Source: a virus
Length of the DNA stretch: 64,000 nucleotides
Direction: 5' to 3' (one strand)
Virus record (IMG/VR): IMGVR_UViG_3300031951_000024
Coordinates: 1 to 64,000 of that record
Positions 30,383-38,258 of the stretch are shown here, in pieces. Each line of letters starts with the position of its first letter. The first letter of the stretch is position 1. A model generated the notes under the pieces. The model saw only the letters and a program-made list of their open reading frames with translations, made no database searches and was not told the origin of the DNA. Both the position numbers and the translations under genes were made by a program.

Positions 30383-31486
30383 ATGGAAGATAAAGAAATA
30401 AATTGGAATGAGATTATTGATAATGTTTTTTACGATAACTACGTAAAAGGTGACCCATCAAAATTTTTAAATAAATTGGAAACCGTATTAAAAGAAAAAG
30501 GTTATGGAAAGCCAATTAGTCCAACAAGACCCAATACTTTTGGTAGGACTGATGATGTTAGACAGAGGGCAATAGATAATTTTAAGGCTATTAGTGCAAT
30601 AGAAGATGATAAAAATAATAGACCACTTGATAGGTATATTATGCAAGATATTTTGGTTGATAAATTTTTTAATGGAAATCAAGATGCCGCTGGTAAGTTT
30701 TATCAAGAATGGCTTAAAAAAAGGGGAGAATATTTACCTTACACAGATTATGATGGTTCAGAGATGAATATTTTTAAAAGTGTTGAAGATGTTCCAATAT
30801 GGACACCTAATGATGATGTTGTAAATTATATGGGTAATAAAGTTTATTTTGATTATTTGTTTGGTGGTAGACATTATAAAACATACAAAGAACAAGATAA
30901 GAAAAGAAAAGAAAATGATGAATATTACAAAAATAGAAAAGAAGGTAAATACAGAGATGTTTGTAATCAATGTAGTTCAGACGCAATGATGCCATGGGTG
31001 AGTTCTGATGCCGATTACCCAAAAGGAATGGTAAAAAAATCTGAGGTCTGTAAAAAATGTAACCCTGACGGAGAAAAACCAGAAAAAATGTCTGATTGGT
31101 CATGGGGGTACTATTGCCCAATTTGTCAAAATCCTCGTAGTATGACGGCTGTTGTGGATAATACTAATAGTGATTATGAGACTTATATTAATAATATAAA
31201 ATATTGGAAAAATAGATTAGATAATAATCCTAATAATAGTGAATACAAAGAACAACTTGATTATTTTGAAAATAAAATATATAAAGAAGGTCAAAGATGT
31301 GATTGTTCTTTTGAAAAATTAAAAGATGTTCATGACAGATATGTTCAGTTTGAAGATTATGAATCACTTGAAAATATGAAAAAAAATAAATTGTATAATT
31401 GGTTTTTTCAAAAATTAGGTAATAATCAAAGATTAAATGAACATATTAAAAGGATTAAAAATATTATGAGAATAATTAAATCATAA
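30383..31486 (+). CDS. Zinc-binding protein with C-terminal class D motif
   Basis: 367 aa. Cys pairs suggest two or more zinc ribbons: CNQC (about 195), CKKC (about 223), CPIC (about 247) and CDC (about 301). The middle region has a Lys/Tyr-rich helix, YKNRKEGKYRD. The C-terminus RLNEHIKRIKNIMRIIKS is a class D-like sequence placed at the end of the protein. No N-terminal tag. It may be a nucleic-acid-binding protein. The orphan tag ORF lies just upstream, so tag loss by frameshift or stop is worth checking. Confidence 0.65.
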   Translation: MEDKEINWNEIIDNVFYDNYVKGDPSKFLNKLETVLKEKGYGKPISPTRPNTFGRTDDVRQRAIDNFKAISAIEDDKNNRPLDRYIMQDILVDKFFNGNQDAAGKFYQEWLKKRGEYLPYTDYDGSEMNIFKSVEDVPIWTPNDDVVNYMGNKVYFDYLFGGRHYKTYKEQDKKRKENDEYYKNRKEGKYRDVCNQCSSDAMMPWVSSDADYPKGMVKKSEVCKKCNPDGEKPEKMSDWSWGYYCPICQNPRSMTAVVDNTNSDYETYINNIKYWKNRLDNNPNNSEYKEQLDYFENKIYKEGQRCDCSFEKLKDVHDRYVQFEDYESLENMKKNKLYNWFFQKLGNNQRLNEHIKRIKNIMRIIKS

Positions 31487-31490
31487 ATAG

Positions 31491-32174
31491 ATGAACCTAC
31501 AAGAATCCATAAGAAGAATATTAAGGGAAGAAACCAATTTTATGTTAGCAATCCGACGTAGAGTACCACACGAGGATTTAGAAAGAGAGTTTGAGGAGTC
31601 ATTAGATATGGCATCAAATATGTTTTTTAATTTAATTAAAAATGGTGGGGACGCTATGAGTTTAAAAAGATTTGTAGAAGTAACAATTTCAATTTTAATT
31701 GATGGGATCCATTATGAATTATATAGTACAATACCGGGAGATATCCAATGGTATGTTGACGCTAAAAAAAGTTTAGAAGAATATTATAAAGATAGAATCA
31801 AGGTTAGATATGAAAGATTAATATCAGAACTATATACGAACCTACAAGAATCAATAAGAAAAGTATTAAGAGAAGAAACTGAATATATAACTAAAAAAAT
31901 ACTAAATTTTTTAAAAAGACGTTTTGAAGTTAAAAAAATACCCGTTAGAGATGAAAAAACATCTAGAATTGTTAAAACCCTTTTTTTTGAAAAAAATGGA
32001 AAAACATGGGCTATAGAAAAAGGGATCAATGAAAGACACCAAATAGCAATAATCTTTGATGTTTTAATTACATTTGAAGTAATTGACCCTTTTAATATTT
32101 ACAAAAAAGATTTTGACCATAACGAACAAAAAATAATAGACGCAATCAAAATATTTTTAAATAAAGTAATGTAA
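31491..32174 (+). CDS. Fused double-tagged protein (start codon of second gene lost)
   Basis: 227 aa. Tag 1 is MNLQESIRRILREETN with an RR-helical domain (FMLAIRRRVPHEDLEREFEES) to about residue 113. Then TNLQESIRKVLREETE (116-131) is a full second tag whose first codon, at 31836-31838, is ACG in place of ATG. Module 2 (132-227: ITKKILNFLKRRFEVKKIPV, TWAIEKGINERHQIAII) is basic and unrecognised. A single ATG-to-ACG change plus readthrough explains the fusion. Four nt after the preceding gene. Confidence 0.75.
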   Translation: MNLQESIRRILREETNFMLAIRRRVPHEDLEREFEESLDMASNMFFNLIKNGGDAMSLKRFVEVTISILIDGIHYELYSTIPGDIQWYVDAKKSLEEYYKDRIKVRYERLISELYTNLQESIRKVLREETEYITKKILNFLKRRFEVKKIPVRDEKTSRIVKTLFFEKNGKTWAIEKGINERHQIAIIFDVLITFEVIDPFNIYKKDFDHNEQKIIDAIKIFLNKVM

Positions 32175-32175
32175 T

Positions 32176-32646
32176 ATGAATATACATGAATCCATAAGAA
32201 GAATATTAAGGGAAGAGACATCACAAAAAGGTCAAGATAGGTTAACTAATATGATTAAAACACTAGGAGTTGTTAGAACATCAAAAGCGGTTGGTGGGAT
32301 AGATAATTTATCAAAGGTATTAAACCTTGATTTAAATGATTTAAAAACCCAGGAGATGTTGGTTAAAAGTTTTATTTATCATGCAGATATAGAAGATGTT
32401 GATATATTACATTTAGAAATTAATAAAGATAGACCAGATAAAGTAAGAATTAAAATACATTTTAACACAAATAATCCGACCAGTAATATGGAATCTTGGC
32501 TTGTAAGTACATTACGTGATGAAATGAATAAGTTTTTTCCATTTAGAACAATGGCATCCTGGGAACCTGCATTTGCTGGTAGAAGTGTAACGGTGGTATT
32601 AGATTCCGAACAAATAGTGAATGGTGAGGATGAAGAAATAGATTAG
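32176..32646 (+). CDS. Class C tagged protein with HTH-like motif (family H2)
   Basis: 156 aa. Tag MNIHESIRRILREETS, then DRLTNMIKTLGVVRTSKAVG and IDNLSKVL as in 27248 and 20839. The second half (HLEINKDRPDKVRIKIHFNT, then SWEPAFAGRSVTVVLDSEQ) is beta-rich. Last gene before a terminator and a gene-poor stretch. Unknown function; DNA binding is a guess from the helical segment. Confidence 0.65.
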   Translation: MNIHESIRRILREETSQKGQDRLTNMIKTLGVVRTSKAVGGIDNLSKVLNLDLNDLKTQEMLVKSFIYHADIEDVDILHLEINKDRPDKVRIKIHFNTNNPTSNMESWLVSTLRDEMNKFFPFRTMASWEPAFAGRSVTVVLDSEQIVNGEDEEID

Positions 32647-32694
32647 ATAAAAGAAATTGTTAGGTAAAAACATTACAACACACTCACTCATTAC

Positions 32695-32724
32695 AAAGGG
32701 AGACCTCAAACCGGTCTCCTTTTT
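32695..32724 (+). terminator. Rho-independent terminator
   Basis: AAAGGGAGACC, loop TCAAACC, GGTCTCC and TTTTT. It closes the first tagged block. Confidence 0.85.
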
Positions 32725-32729
32725 CATTC

Positions 32730-33349
32730 ACTCATATGTTATAATCTTTTTCCCCCATCTTTACATAGTCCCCCATTCTACATTTTGTGTAACGCATTTT
32801 GTGTAATAAGTAAGGTAAGCAAATAAGTAACATATTAGTTGTTCTAAAGTATATTCATTTACATATAACACAGTTATTATTTAAGGAATTAATGAAAGGA
32901 ACATATAAGTAAATAAGTGAGGGGACACTATGGAAATCATTAATGATTTTAACTTGTCCCACAATTTACCACTAAGTATTATATGTTTATTATTGCTTTA
33001 AAATATACCAACAAAATGTCTTATGGACCAACTAAAGTTTGCCGGTTGAAGATCAGTAAATAGCTATTTAAACAACATAAATGTCTATCCACGCCACTGG
33101 GGATATAACTATACACTTTTTACTGGGAAATGTGTATACTTAAAAAAGTGTTGTTTTAGATACCCACAGAGGGGATAAATCCTTCTTTTAGCTATTTAAA
33201 ACAATGATTGTGTGGTAAAAAGTGGGAGTGTAATGGTGGTAGAAAGTGGTAATAAAGTGGGGAAGGGGATTGTGTGGTGTTTAACACGAGACTGACATTT
33301 TGACAAAATCAAGAAAATTAACAAATATTTATTAACAAAACCCCAATTT
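32730..33349. other. 620-nt gene-free region with repeats and hairpins
   Basis: No convincing ORF on either strand. Seen: TTTTGTGTAA twice near 32790-32810; AATAAGTAA repeats; TAGCTATTTAAA-CAA at about 33061 and again at about 33190; TATACAC paired with GTGTATA around 33111-33139; and ACACTTTTT facing AAAAAAGTGT. The two TAGCTATTTAAA copies bracket a roughly 130-nt segment with several possible hairpins. It could be a non-coding RNA, a replication or packaging site, or degraded DNA. Confidence 0.4.
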
Positions 33350-33649
33350 ATGATGGAGATAATGAACATTTTTTCAACTGACATTGTGTCAGAGAATGGT
33401 ATTATAACTATAGTTTATGTGTACCAGGGATATTCCGGGACTTGTGAGTATGAGAGATGTGTCATATCCGGAAACATTAAAAAATTTAAAAAGGAAATAT
33501 ACCTTCTAGTAAAAACTGATATGGAGGATATCATTGAGTGTTTATACCAGGTTGGTCATATAACGGGAGCTGAGGATCTACAGAAAATAAATTATATTAT
33601 TAAGACACACTCAAGGAAGGTTCTTGATGATTATCTGAAAGAACTTTAA
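33350..33649 (+). CDS. Unknown small protein
   Basis: 99 aa from a double ATG at 33350; the ATG at 33362 (MNIFSTDIV) is also possible. Beta-rich N-terminal half (VSENGIITIVYVYQGYSGTC) and helical C-terminal half (KINYIIKTHSRKVLDDYLK). It is untagged and follows the gene-free region. The last 50 nt overlap the convergent gene. No family recognised. Confidence 0.55.
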   Translation: MMEIMNIFSTDIVSENGIITIVYVYQGYSGTCEYERCVISGNIKKFKKEIYLLVKTDMEDIIECLYQVGHITGAEDLQKINYIIKTHSRKVLDDYLKEL

Positions 33650-33884
33650 TGCAGCTAAGGTGCTGTCTTGTAACTAAAATATCACCATCAAAATCAAGGG
33701 TAAGATAAAGAAGAATATGTCTTGGACCATCAATTTTTACAAAGTCAACTGATTTAACAATTGCTGTGAATTTGTTATTAAGTTCAACTATCTGAATTTT
33801 CTTTCCGGTTAAATCTTTTCTAACAATCTGGTGACAGGCATTTTCAGCTGAAGATAAAACGGCTTCTATTTTTCTATGTGGCAT
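33600..33884 (-). CDS. Unknown small protein, host-type promoter
   Basis: 94 aa from the ATG at 33884. MPHRKIEAVLSSAENACHQI, then LTGKKIQIVELNNKFTAIV and RHILLYLTLDFDGDILV, a beta-rich basic domain. A minus-strand TATCTTTG (33892-33899) lies 7 nt before the ATG, but the -33 element is weak. Convergent with the gene at 33350. Confidence 0.6.
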   Translation of the reverse strand: MPHRKIEAVLSSAENACHQIVRKDLTGKKIQIVELNNKFTAIVKSVDFVKIDGPRHILLYLTLDFDGDILVTRQHLSCIKVLSDNHQEPSLSVS

Positions 33885-34072
33885 AATACTACAAAGATAC
33901 AAAATTTATTTGAGTTTCGTATATTTATAATAGAACTTATTTTCCCCACGGTAGGGAATTAGTTAATCAGGAGTCCCGGTGATACGTAAAGATTAAGATG
34001 GGTTCAAAAACAATTAACAAATGTAAACCTTACACTAAGTTGTGGGGATAATTTTTTACTATCATATAATAA

Positions 34073-34570
34073 ATGGACTACTCAAAAAGGATGCTTTTAA
34101 AATACCTGGAGGTATGTGAAAAGTATTTTAAATCAAAGGGGATTGACTTTCCATCTGACTATTCATCATTTAATTCATTTATTGACGAGGCTGACACCAC
34201 ATTCTTATTGACCCCATTTGGAAAACAAAACCTTCAGTGGGAAAAAACTGAGATGAGGTTAATGTTAGAATTTATCTGGGCGTTTCTAATTGAAAACATA
34301 ACGCACGGAAATGAAACTGAAGAAGATTTATATATTCCCAAGAAAAGATCATACTCTGTTACACACGAAGTTAAAAGACAAGTAAGGATAACTGATACAT
34401 ATACACAAGACATAGTATCTTTTTTAGACCCGGGTGATGCAGATAGTGAGTACGTTAACTTACTTGAAATGAGTGACTGGTTTAAAATATATGATGGGGA
34501 GATAGTAGACACTGATGATGATGACCTTGGTTACTTTGATTCAGAATTTTATGATATATACGAAATATAA
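34073..34570 (+). CDS. Unknown acidic protein, paralog of next gene
   Basis: 165 aa. LLKYLEVCEKYFKSKGIDF at the start, MRLMLEFIWAFLIENITHGN in the middle and a very acidic end, IVDTDDDDLGYFDSEFYD. The spacing of LxKYL, the D/E-x-E-[YF]-I segment and Y-[IR]-P matches the following gene, so the two are diverged tandem duplicates. Untagged. Unknown function. Confidence 0.6.
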   Translation: MDYSKRMLLKYLEVCEKYFKSKGIDFPSDYSSFNSFIDEADTTFLLTPFGKQNLQWEKTEMRLMLEFIWAFLIENITHGNETEEDLYIPKKRSYSVTHEVKRQVRITDTYTQDIVSFLDPGDADSEYVNLLEMSDWFKIYDGEIVDTDDDDLGYFDSEFYDIYEI

Positions 34571-34572
34571 CT

Positions 34573-35040
34573 ATGGAAAAATCAAGACTTGAAAGACTAG
34601 GGGAATCCCAACTTAAGAAATACTTAAATTATGTATTAAGTGTATATGAGGATTCAATAACAAATATTGAAGAGTTCTATTTTGAAATGACTGAGGAGAC
34701 CCCAAACTATAAAAAGATTGCCGGCCCTTTCGGTGGTGAACTAGAAAGACTTGATATGGAATATATCTTTATGTGTTTTGTATTAAATGGAAATGATTTC
34801 TCAGAGGGTGTATACAGACCGGAGTTTACGGTAGATAGAATAGATCACGTGGCAACAATTGTAGTACACCAAGTAGAAACAAGGGAAATAAAACTTCCCA
34901 CATATCTTGCAAATGATATTGTTGAAAGAAGTTATCTTAACACCCTGGAAGGGGATGGATACATAAGTCCCTGGCATATAGACCCATATAATGTTGATCC
35001 ATATGATACGGAGGTTACTGAAGCAGACTACGATATCTAA
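34573..35040 (+). CDS. Unknown acidic protein, paralog of previous gene
   Basis: 155 aa. LKKYLNYVLSVYEDSITNIE, then LDMEYIFMCFVLNGNDFSEG and VYRPEFTVDRIDHVATIVVH, with an acidic tail YDTEVTEADYDI. Two nt after its partner at 34073. Both may be small virion or anti-host proteins; no family is recognised. Confidence 0.6.
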   Translation: MEKSRLERLGESQLKKYLNYVLSVYEDSITNIEEFYFEMTEETPNYKKIAGPFGGELERLDMEYIFMCFVLNGNDFSEGVYRPEFTVDRIDHVATIVVHQVETREIKLPTYLANDIVERSYLNTLEGDGYISPWHIDPYNVDPYDTEVTEADYDI

Positions 35041-35198
35041 GATTGCTCCAGGTCCTTATCAGTTATAATATTTCTATTAACCCACCGGTAAAGATACCCA
35101 TCCTTTTTCCCATACTTTAAAATAAGAACTGACATAATGACCATCCCCCAGAACATTAGGGAGATCAAACCAATAACTAGGAATAACATTGTAAACAT
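35037..35198 (-). CDS. Small membrane protein
   Basis: 53 aa from the ATG at 35198; the longer frame runs through the C-rich stretch and looks non-coding. One strong TM helix, MLFLVIGLISLMFWGMVIMS, then a basic tail GKKDGYLYRWVNRN. Convergent overlap of 4 nt with the gene at 34573. Unknown function. Confidence 0.45.
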   Translation of the reverse strand: MFTMLFLVIGLISLMFWGMVIMSVLILKYGKKDGYLYRWVNRNIITDKDLEQS

Positions 35199-35493
35199 AT
35201 TACAATAGTAAACAATCAGTTCACATTTGTCAATAGGGTCCTTATACCCCCTCCCCCCTATACCCTTATGACATAATGACCCCCTCCCCCCTCCGGTATC
35301 CCCCCCATATATGACATTTTGACACCCAATAAGGGGGCTCAATCCCTTAAATGAAATATTCGCAAAAAATTTTTGGGAAATTTTTTCAGAAAATTTGGGA
35401 ATGTTCATTTGATAAACATATGATGTATCTATGTTTATTTTTTCCCATAAAATCTACATAGATAAAAAAAGGGGTAAAAGTGAAATAAAAATT
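35199..35493. other. Gene-free stretch with C-rich runs
   Basis: It holds several C-rich plus-strand runs (CCCCCTCCCCCCTATACCC at about 35249-35267, CCCCCTCCCCCCTCC at about 35281-35295, CCCCCCC at about 35301), unusual in this AT-rich DNA, then AATTTTT-rich sequence. No convincing ORF. The minus strand would be G-rich and might form quadruplexes. Confidence 0.4.
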
Positions 35494-35525
35494 TTTGGAA
35501 ATTTTTTCATAATTTCTTATATTTG
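35494..35525 (+). promoter_or_regulatory. Host-type promoter, TTTG-N20-TATATTTG
   Basis: TTTG at 35494-35497 and TATATTTG at 35518-35525, 20 nt apart, 5 nt before the ATG at 35531. Confidence 0.65.
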
Positions 35526-35530
35526 TTTTT

Positions 35531-36277
35531 ATGGAAAAGAAGACTTGTACAAAATGTGGTGAGGAAAAGGTGTTGTCGGAATACTACAAGAAAAAAACAG
35601 GAAAAATGGGGACGTATGCACATTGTATAATATGCAATAAAAACATGCAAAAAGAAAATTACCAACTAAATAAGGAAACAATAAAACAAAAAAGAAAAAA
35701 ATATTATTACAATAATTTAAATTATTACAAAGAACAAAATAAGTTGTACCTAAAAAATAATGGAAATAAATTAAAAGATTATAAAAAAAACTACAAAAAA
35801 TTAAATAACGATAAAATAAAAGAATATACTAAATTTTATAATAAAAACAATAAAGAACAAATTAAACTTTATAAAGAAAAGAACAAAGAATCACTTAGAA
35901 TTAAAAATAATATCTATGTAAAAAACAAATACGATACTGATATTATTTTTAAATTAAAACATAAATGTAGGGTTACAATTTTGAAATCATTAAAAAAATT
36001 AAATCATAGGAAAAATTCTAAATCAATTGAAATACTATGTTGTTCCTACGAAGATTTCAAATTATACCTTGAATCAAAGTTTGATCCATGGATGTCTTGG
36101 GATAATCATGGATTATATAATGGTCAACAATGTTATGGTTGGGACATTGATCATATAATACCTGTATCTTCTGCAAATACAGAAGAAGATGTTATTCGTT
36201 TAAACCATTATACTAACCTTCAACCCCTTTGTTCACACATAAATAGGGATATAAAAAAGAACTCATTGGATTTTTAA
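35531..36277 (+). CDS. HNH endonuclease with N-terminal zinc ribbon (homing-type)
   Basis: 248 aa. Residues 4-37 hold a zinc ribbon (CTKCGEEK, then CIICNK). Residues 40-150 are low-complexity Lys/Asn/Tyr. The C-terminal HNH core is GWDIDHIIPVSSANTEED, NHYTNLQPLCSHINRDIKK, with H-N-N/H residues in the expected order. Such enzymes make a DNA cut and often spread as free-standing homing genes. It has its own host-type promoter and terminator, is untagged, and has a more biased A/N/K composition than its neighbours, consistent with independent arrival. Confidence 0.88.
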   Translation: MEKKTCTKCGEEKVLSEYYKKKTGKMGTYAHCIICNKNMQKENYQLNKETIKQKRKKYYYNNLNYYKEQNKLYLKNNGNKLKDYKKNYKKLNNDKIKEYTKFYNKNNKEQIKLYKEKNKESLRIKNNIYVKNKYDTDIIFKLKHKCRVTILKSLKKLNHRKNSKSIEILCCSYEDFKLYLESKFDPWMSWDNHGLYNGQQCYGWDIDHIIPVSSANTEEDVIRLNHYTNLQPLCSHINRDIKKNSLDF

Positions 36278-36290
36278 TTTATCTTTTAAT

Positions 36291-36320
36291 CCCCCCCTTC
36301 AATAACCGGAGGGGTTTTTT
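36291..36320 (+). terminator. Rho-independent terminator
   Basis: A CCCC run pairs with GGGG across TTCAATAACCGGA, followed by TTTTTT. Related in sequence to the terminators at 40561, 42207 and 45027. Confidence 0.65.
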
Positions 36321-36355
36321 ATTTCCTTTTTATTTTTATAAACTATATATAAATT

Positions 36356-36535
36356 ATGGATAACGAACTAAAAGCACGGCAGTATAATCAACTAATGTAT
36401 GAATATACAAAAACTCAGAATCAAATCTCTTCAATAAAGGGGGAATCAATTGAGTTAAATCAAAAACAATTAAATGAGATTAGGGAACTAGAAAACAAAT
36501 TAAGATTCCTTATGGAAACAGCATCTCGTTTGTAA
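36356..36535 (+). CDS. Small coiled-coil protein
   Basis: 59 aa, MDNELKARQYNQLMYEYTKT, then a regular heptad pattern (SIELNQKQLNEIRELENKL). No family recognised. A full-length helix of this kind often forms dimers. It lies between the HNH gene's terminator and the DoxX-like gene, with no clear promoter. Confidence 0.5.
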   Translation: MDNELKARQYNQLMYEYTKTQNQISSIKGESIELNQKQLNEIRELENKLRFLMETASRL

Positions 36536-36641
36536 TTACCAGAAACACGACCCCCCTTCTAGAAAATAACCTATTATTCAAAAAAAAATTTTTGGAAAAT
36601 GGGTCTTTACATAACAAAACAAATTTAATATAATTGTTAAT

Positions 36642-36998
36642 ATGAAAAAATATCTTACACTTAAAAACTTGGGATGGTTATTAACCGTTCTGGTTTCCTT
36701 TATGCTGGGAATGTCCGCGGTGTCCAAACTTATTGGAACCAAAGAAATGGTTGACAACTTTACATTTATGAATCTACTACCTTACCTGGCATTGCTTGGT
36801 GTTGTGGAACTACTTGGGGTTGTTTTGCTCATTATTCCAAGAACGGCTAAGTATGGTGTGGTACTTCTTTCCTCTTATCTGTCAGGTGCTGTGGCAATCC
36901 ACTTATCTATGATGGGAGGACAAGGTGTTCTTGTTCCATTTATTTTGGGACTGGGAGCGTGGGGAGCTTATTGTTTAAGAACCCACACATCAAAGTAA
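36642..36998 (+). CDS. DoxX-like four-TM membrane protein
   Basis: 118 aa with four hydrophobic segments (about 12-30, 44-64, 69-88, 95-112). The order MLGMSAVSKLIGTKEMVDNF, LGVVELLGVVLLIIPRTAK and a Gly-rich end fits the DoxX-like family of bacterial membrane proteins, whose role is poorly defined (redox or respiratory links in bacteria). Unusual in a phage and probably acquired from a host. Followed by its own terminator. Confidence 0.75.
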   Translation: MKKYLTLKNLGWLLTVLVSFMLGMSAVSKLIGTKEMVDNFTFMNLLPYLALLGVVELLGVVLLIIPRTAKYGVVLLSSYLSGAVAIHLSMMGGQGVLVPFILGLGAWGAYCLRTHTSK

Positions 36999-37019
36999 TC
37001 CTAACCTATTAATTTAAAT

Positions 37020-37047
37020 CCCCATTCCCTAAAGAGTGGGGTTTTTT
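37020..37047 (+). terminator. Rho-independent terminator
   Basis: CCCCATTC, loop CCTAAA, GAGTGGGG with one wobble pair, then TTTTTT. Confidence 0.8.
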
Positions 37048-37057
37048 ATTTAATCTA

Positions 37058-37065
37058 ATATTTAT
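37058..37065 (+). promoter_or_regulatory. ATATTTAT box
   Basis: ATATTTAT, 5 nt before the ATG at 37071. Confidence 0.5.
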
Positions 37066-37070
37066 CTTAT

Positions 37071-37265
37071 ATGAAAATCATCCTAACTGAAAGACAATAT
37101 AAAAACATCCTGGAAATGATTAAACTTGATATTAAGGTTGGTGACACTCTTATGGGTGGGAAATTTAAAAACAAAAAGGTTGTTGTTAAAACCATTGGCA
37201 AAAATGACAAGGGGGATATTACAATTAATGGAAAACCACTATTAAGGTTTAGATTATTAAATTAA
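37071..37265 (+). CDS. Class A tagged small beta protein
   Basis: 64 aa. Tag MKIILTERQYKNILEMIK (L-T-E). The body IKVGDTLMGGKFKNKKVVV, then KGDITINGKPLLRFR is a small beta domain that I recall as a recurrent phage module. At 64 aa it is one of the shortest tagged proteins with a clear body, so it is convenient for testing tag cleavage. Begins the second tagged block. Confidence 0.7.
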   Translation: MKIILTERQYKNILEMIKLDIKVGDTLMGGKFKNKKVVVKTIGKNDKGDITINGKPLLRFRLLN

Positions 37266-37284
37266 CTAAAATTTTTTTTGTAAT

Positions 37285-37650
37285 ATGAAAATCATTATAA
37301 CAGAATCACAACACAAATCTCTAGTAGGTAAATTATCCCCCACACTAATGAGACGATTAACGGCTGATGATTTTGATTATATTGAACATAAAATTCCCAG
37401 TATGGCCCGTTATGAACCGGCAAATGTTAGTTTTGAGACTTTTGTTAATAATGTTGTTGGTTATACCATAACCGAATTTGTTACGGAAAGAAAGGGTGAT
37501 GAAATTGAAACCTTTATTGATCCAGATTATGGTGAAATGTTTTATGAGAGTAGTTTTAATAAGGTTGTTGAACTATATAAAGATTTGACACCGCTTCTAA
37601 TTGAAATGTATCGTGACAAACTATATGAAATTTGGAAACAATATAACTAA
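37285..37650 (+). CDS. Class A tagged RR-helical protein
   Basis: 121 aa. Tag MKIIITESQHKSLVGKL. The body TLMRRLTADDFDYIEHKIPS, then ITEFVTERKGDEIETFIDPD and a last helix TPLLIEMYRDKLYEIW is paralogous to the gene at 37754 and, more distantly, to the class C RR-helical proteins. The same body type is thus attached to two tag classes. Unknown function. Confidence 0.65.
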   Translation: MKIIITESQHKSLVGKLSPTLMRRLTADDFDYIEHKIPSMARYEPANVSFETFVNNVVGYTITEFVTERKGDEIETFIDPDYGEMFYESSFNKVVELYKDLTPLLIEMYRDKLYEIWKQYN

Positions 37651-37740
37651 TTTTCTTCCTTTTGTAATCCTAACATAAACCGGACCCGGACTTCGTCCGT
37701 CTTTTTTTCGCGGGGGCCGTTTTTTTTAATTGTTTATAAT

Positions 37741-37748
37741 ATATTTAT
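37741..37748 (+). promoter_or_regulatory. ATATTTAT box
   Basis: ATATTTAT, 5 nt before the ATG at 37754. Confidence 0.5.
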
Positions 37749-37753
37749 TTTAT

Positions 37754-38128
37754 ATGAAAATCATTATAACCGAATCCCAGAGCAAACTTTTATTTTCAGG
37801 TATTCCGGTGTATCTTAAAAGAAGATTAACAACGGAGGATCTTGAGTGGATTGAAAGAAGAATTCATAAAAATATTAGTGGTGGTAAAAATTATACTTAT
37901 AAAAAAGATTTTGAGGGTTATTCATATGATATAATTGCCGGTACCCTTCACGAGTTTGTTGTTGAAAGAAAGGATGATGAAATTGAGACCGAGATGGACC
38001 CGGAGTATGGGATGGTCTATAACGATGACAGTAGGGATAGAGTTTTTGATATGTACTGGCAGCTAATTCCCCATCTTGAAAAGATATATCATTCAATAAT
38101 TCTAGATGGATTTAATGATATTCAATAA
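37754..38128 (+). CDS. Class A tagged RR-helical protein
   Basis: 124 aa from the ATG at 37754, chosen for the tag MKIIITESQSKLLFSG and the 5-nt box spacing. The body YLKRRLTTEDLEWIERRIH, then LHEFVVERKDDEIETEMDPE is a close paralog of 37285. Function unknown. Confidence 0.65.
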   Translation: MKIIITESQSKLLFSGIPVYLKRRLTTEDLEWIERRIHKNISGGKNYTYKKDFEGYSYDIIAGTLHEFVVERKDDEIETEMDPEYGMVYNDDSRDRVFDMYWQLIPHLEKIYHSIILDGFNDIQ

Positions 38129-38213
38129 TTTTTCATTTCCATATTTAAATCATTTTTTATATTTCAGTTGATGAGGTATAATAAACAATTTAAAAAATAA
38201 AACCTCATCATAG

Positions 38214-38236
38214 ACCCTCCAGCCGGAGGGTTTTTT
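38214..38236 (+). terminator. Rho-independent terminator
   Basis: CCCTCC, loop AGCC, GGAGGG and TTTTTT. A second hairpin, TGATGAGGT (38169) with ACCTCATCA (38202), lies just upstream. Confidence 0.75.
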
Positions 38237-38246
38237 ATTTTACGAT

Positions 38247-38254
38247 ATATTTAT
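38247..38254 (+). promoter_or_regulatory. ATATTTAT box
   Basis: ATATTTAT, 4 nt before the ATG at 38259. Confidence 0.5.
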
Positions 38255-38258
38255 TATT

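Noticed and set aside
33196-33384. Minus-strand 62-codon ORF in the gene-free region
   Set aside because: Biased Ser/Thr/Leu composition, no promoter, no leader, and it runs into the start of the gene at 33350.
35199-35408. N-terminal extension of the minus-strand membrane protein
   Set aside because: It translates the C-rich run as Gly/Arg repeats and adds no recognisable signal.
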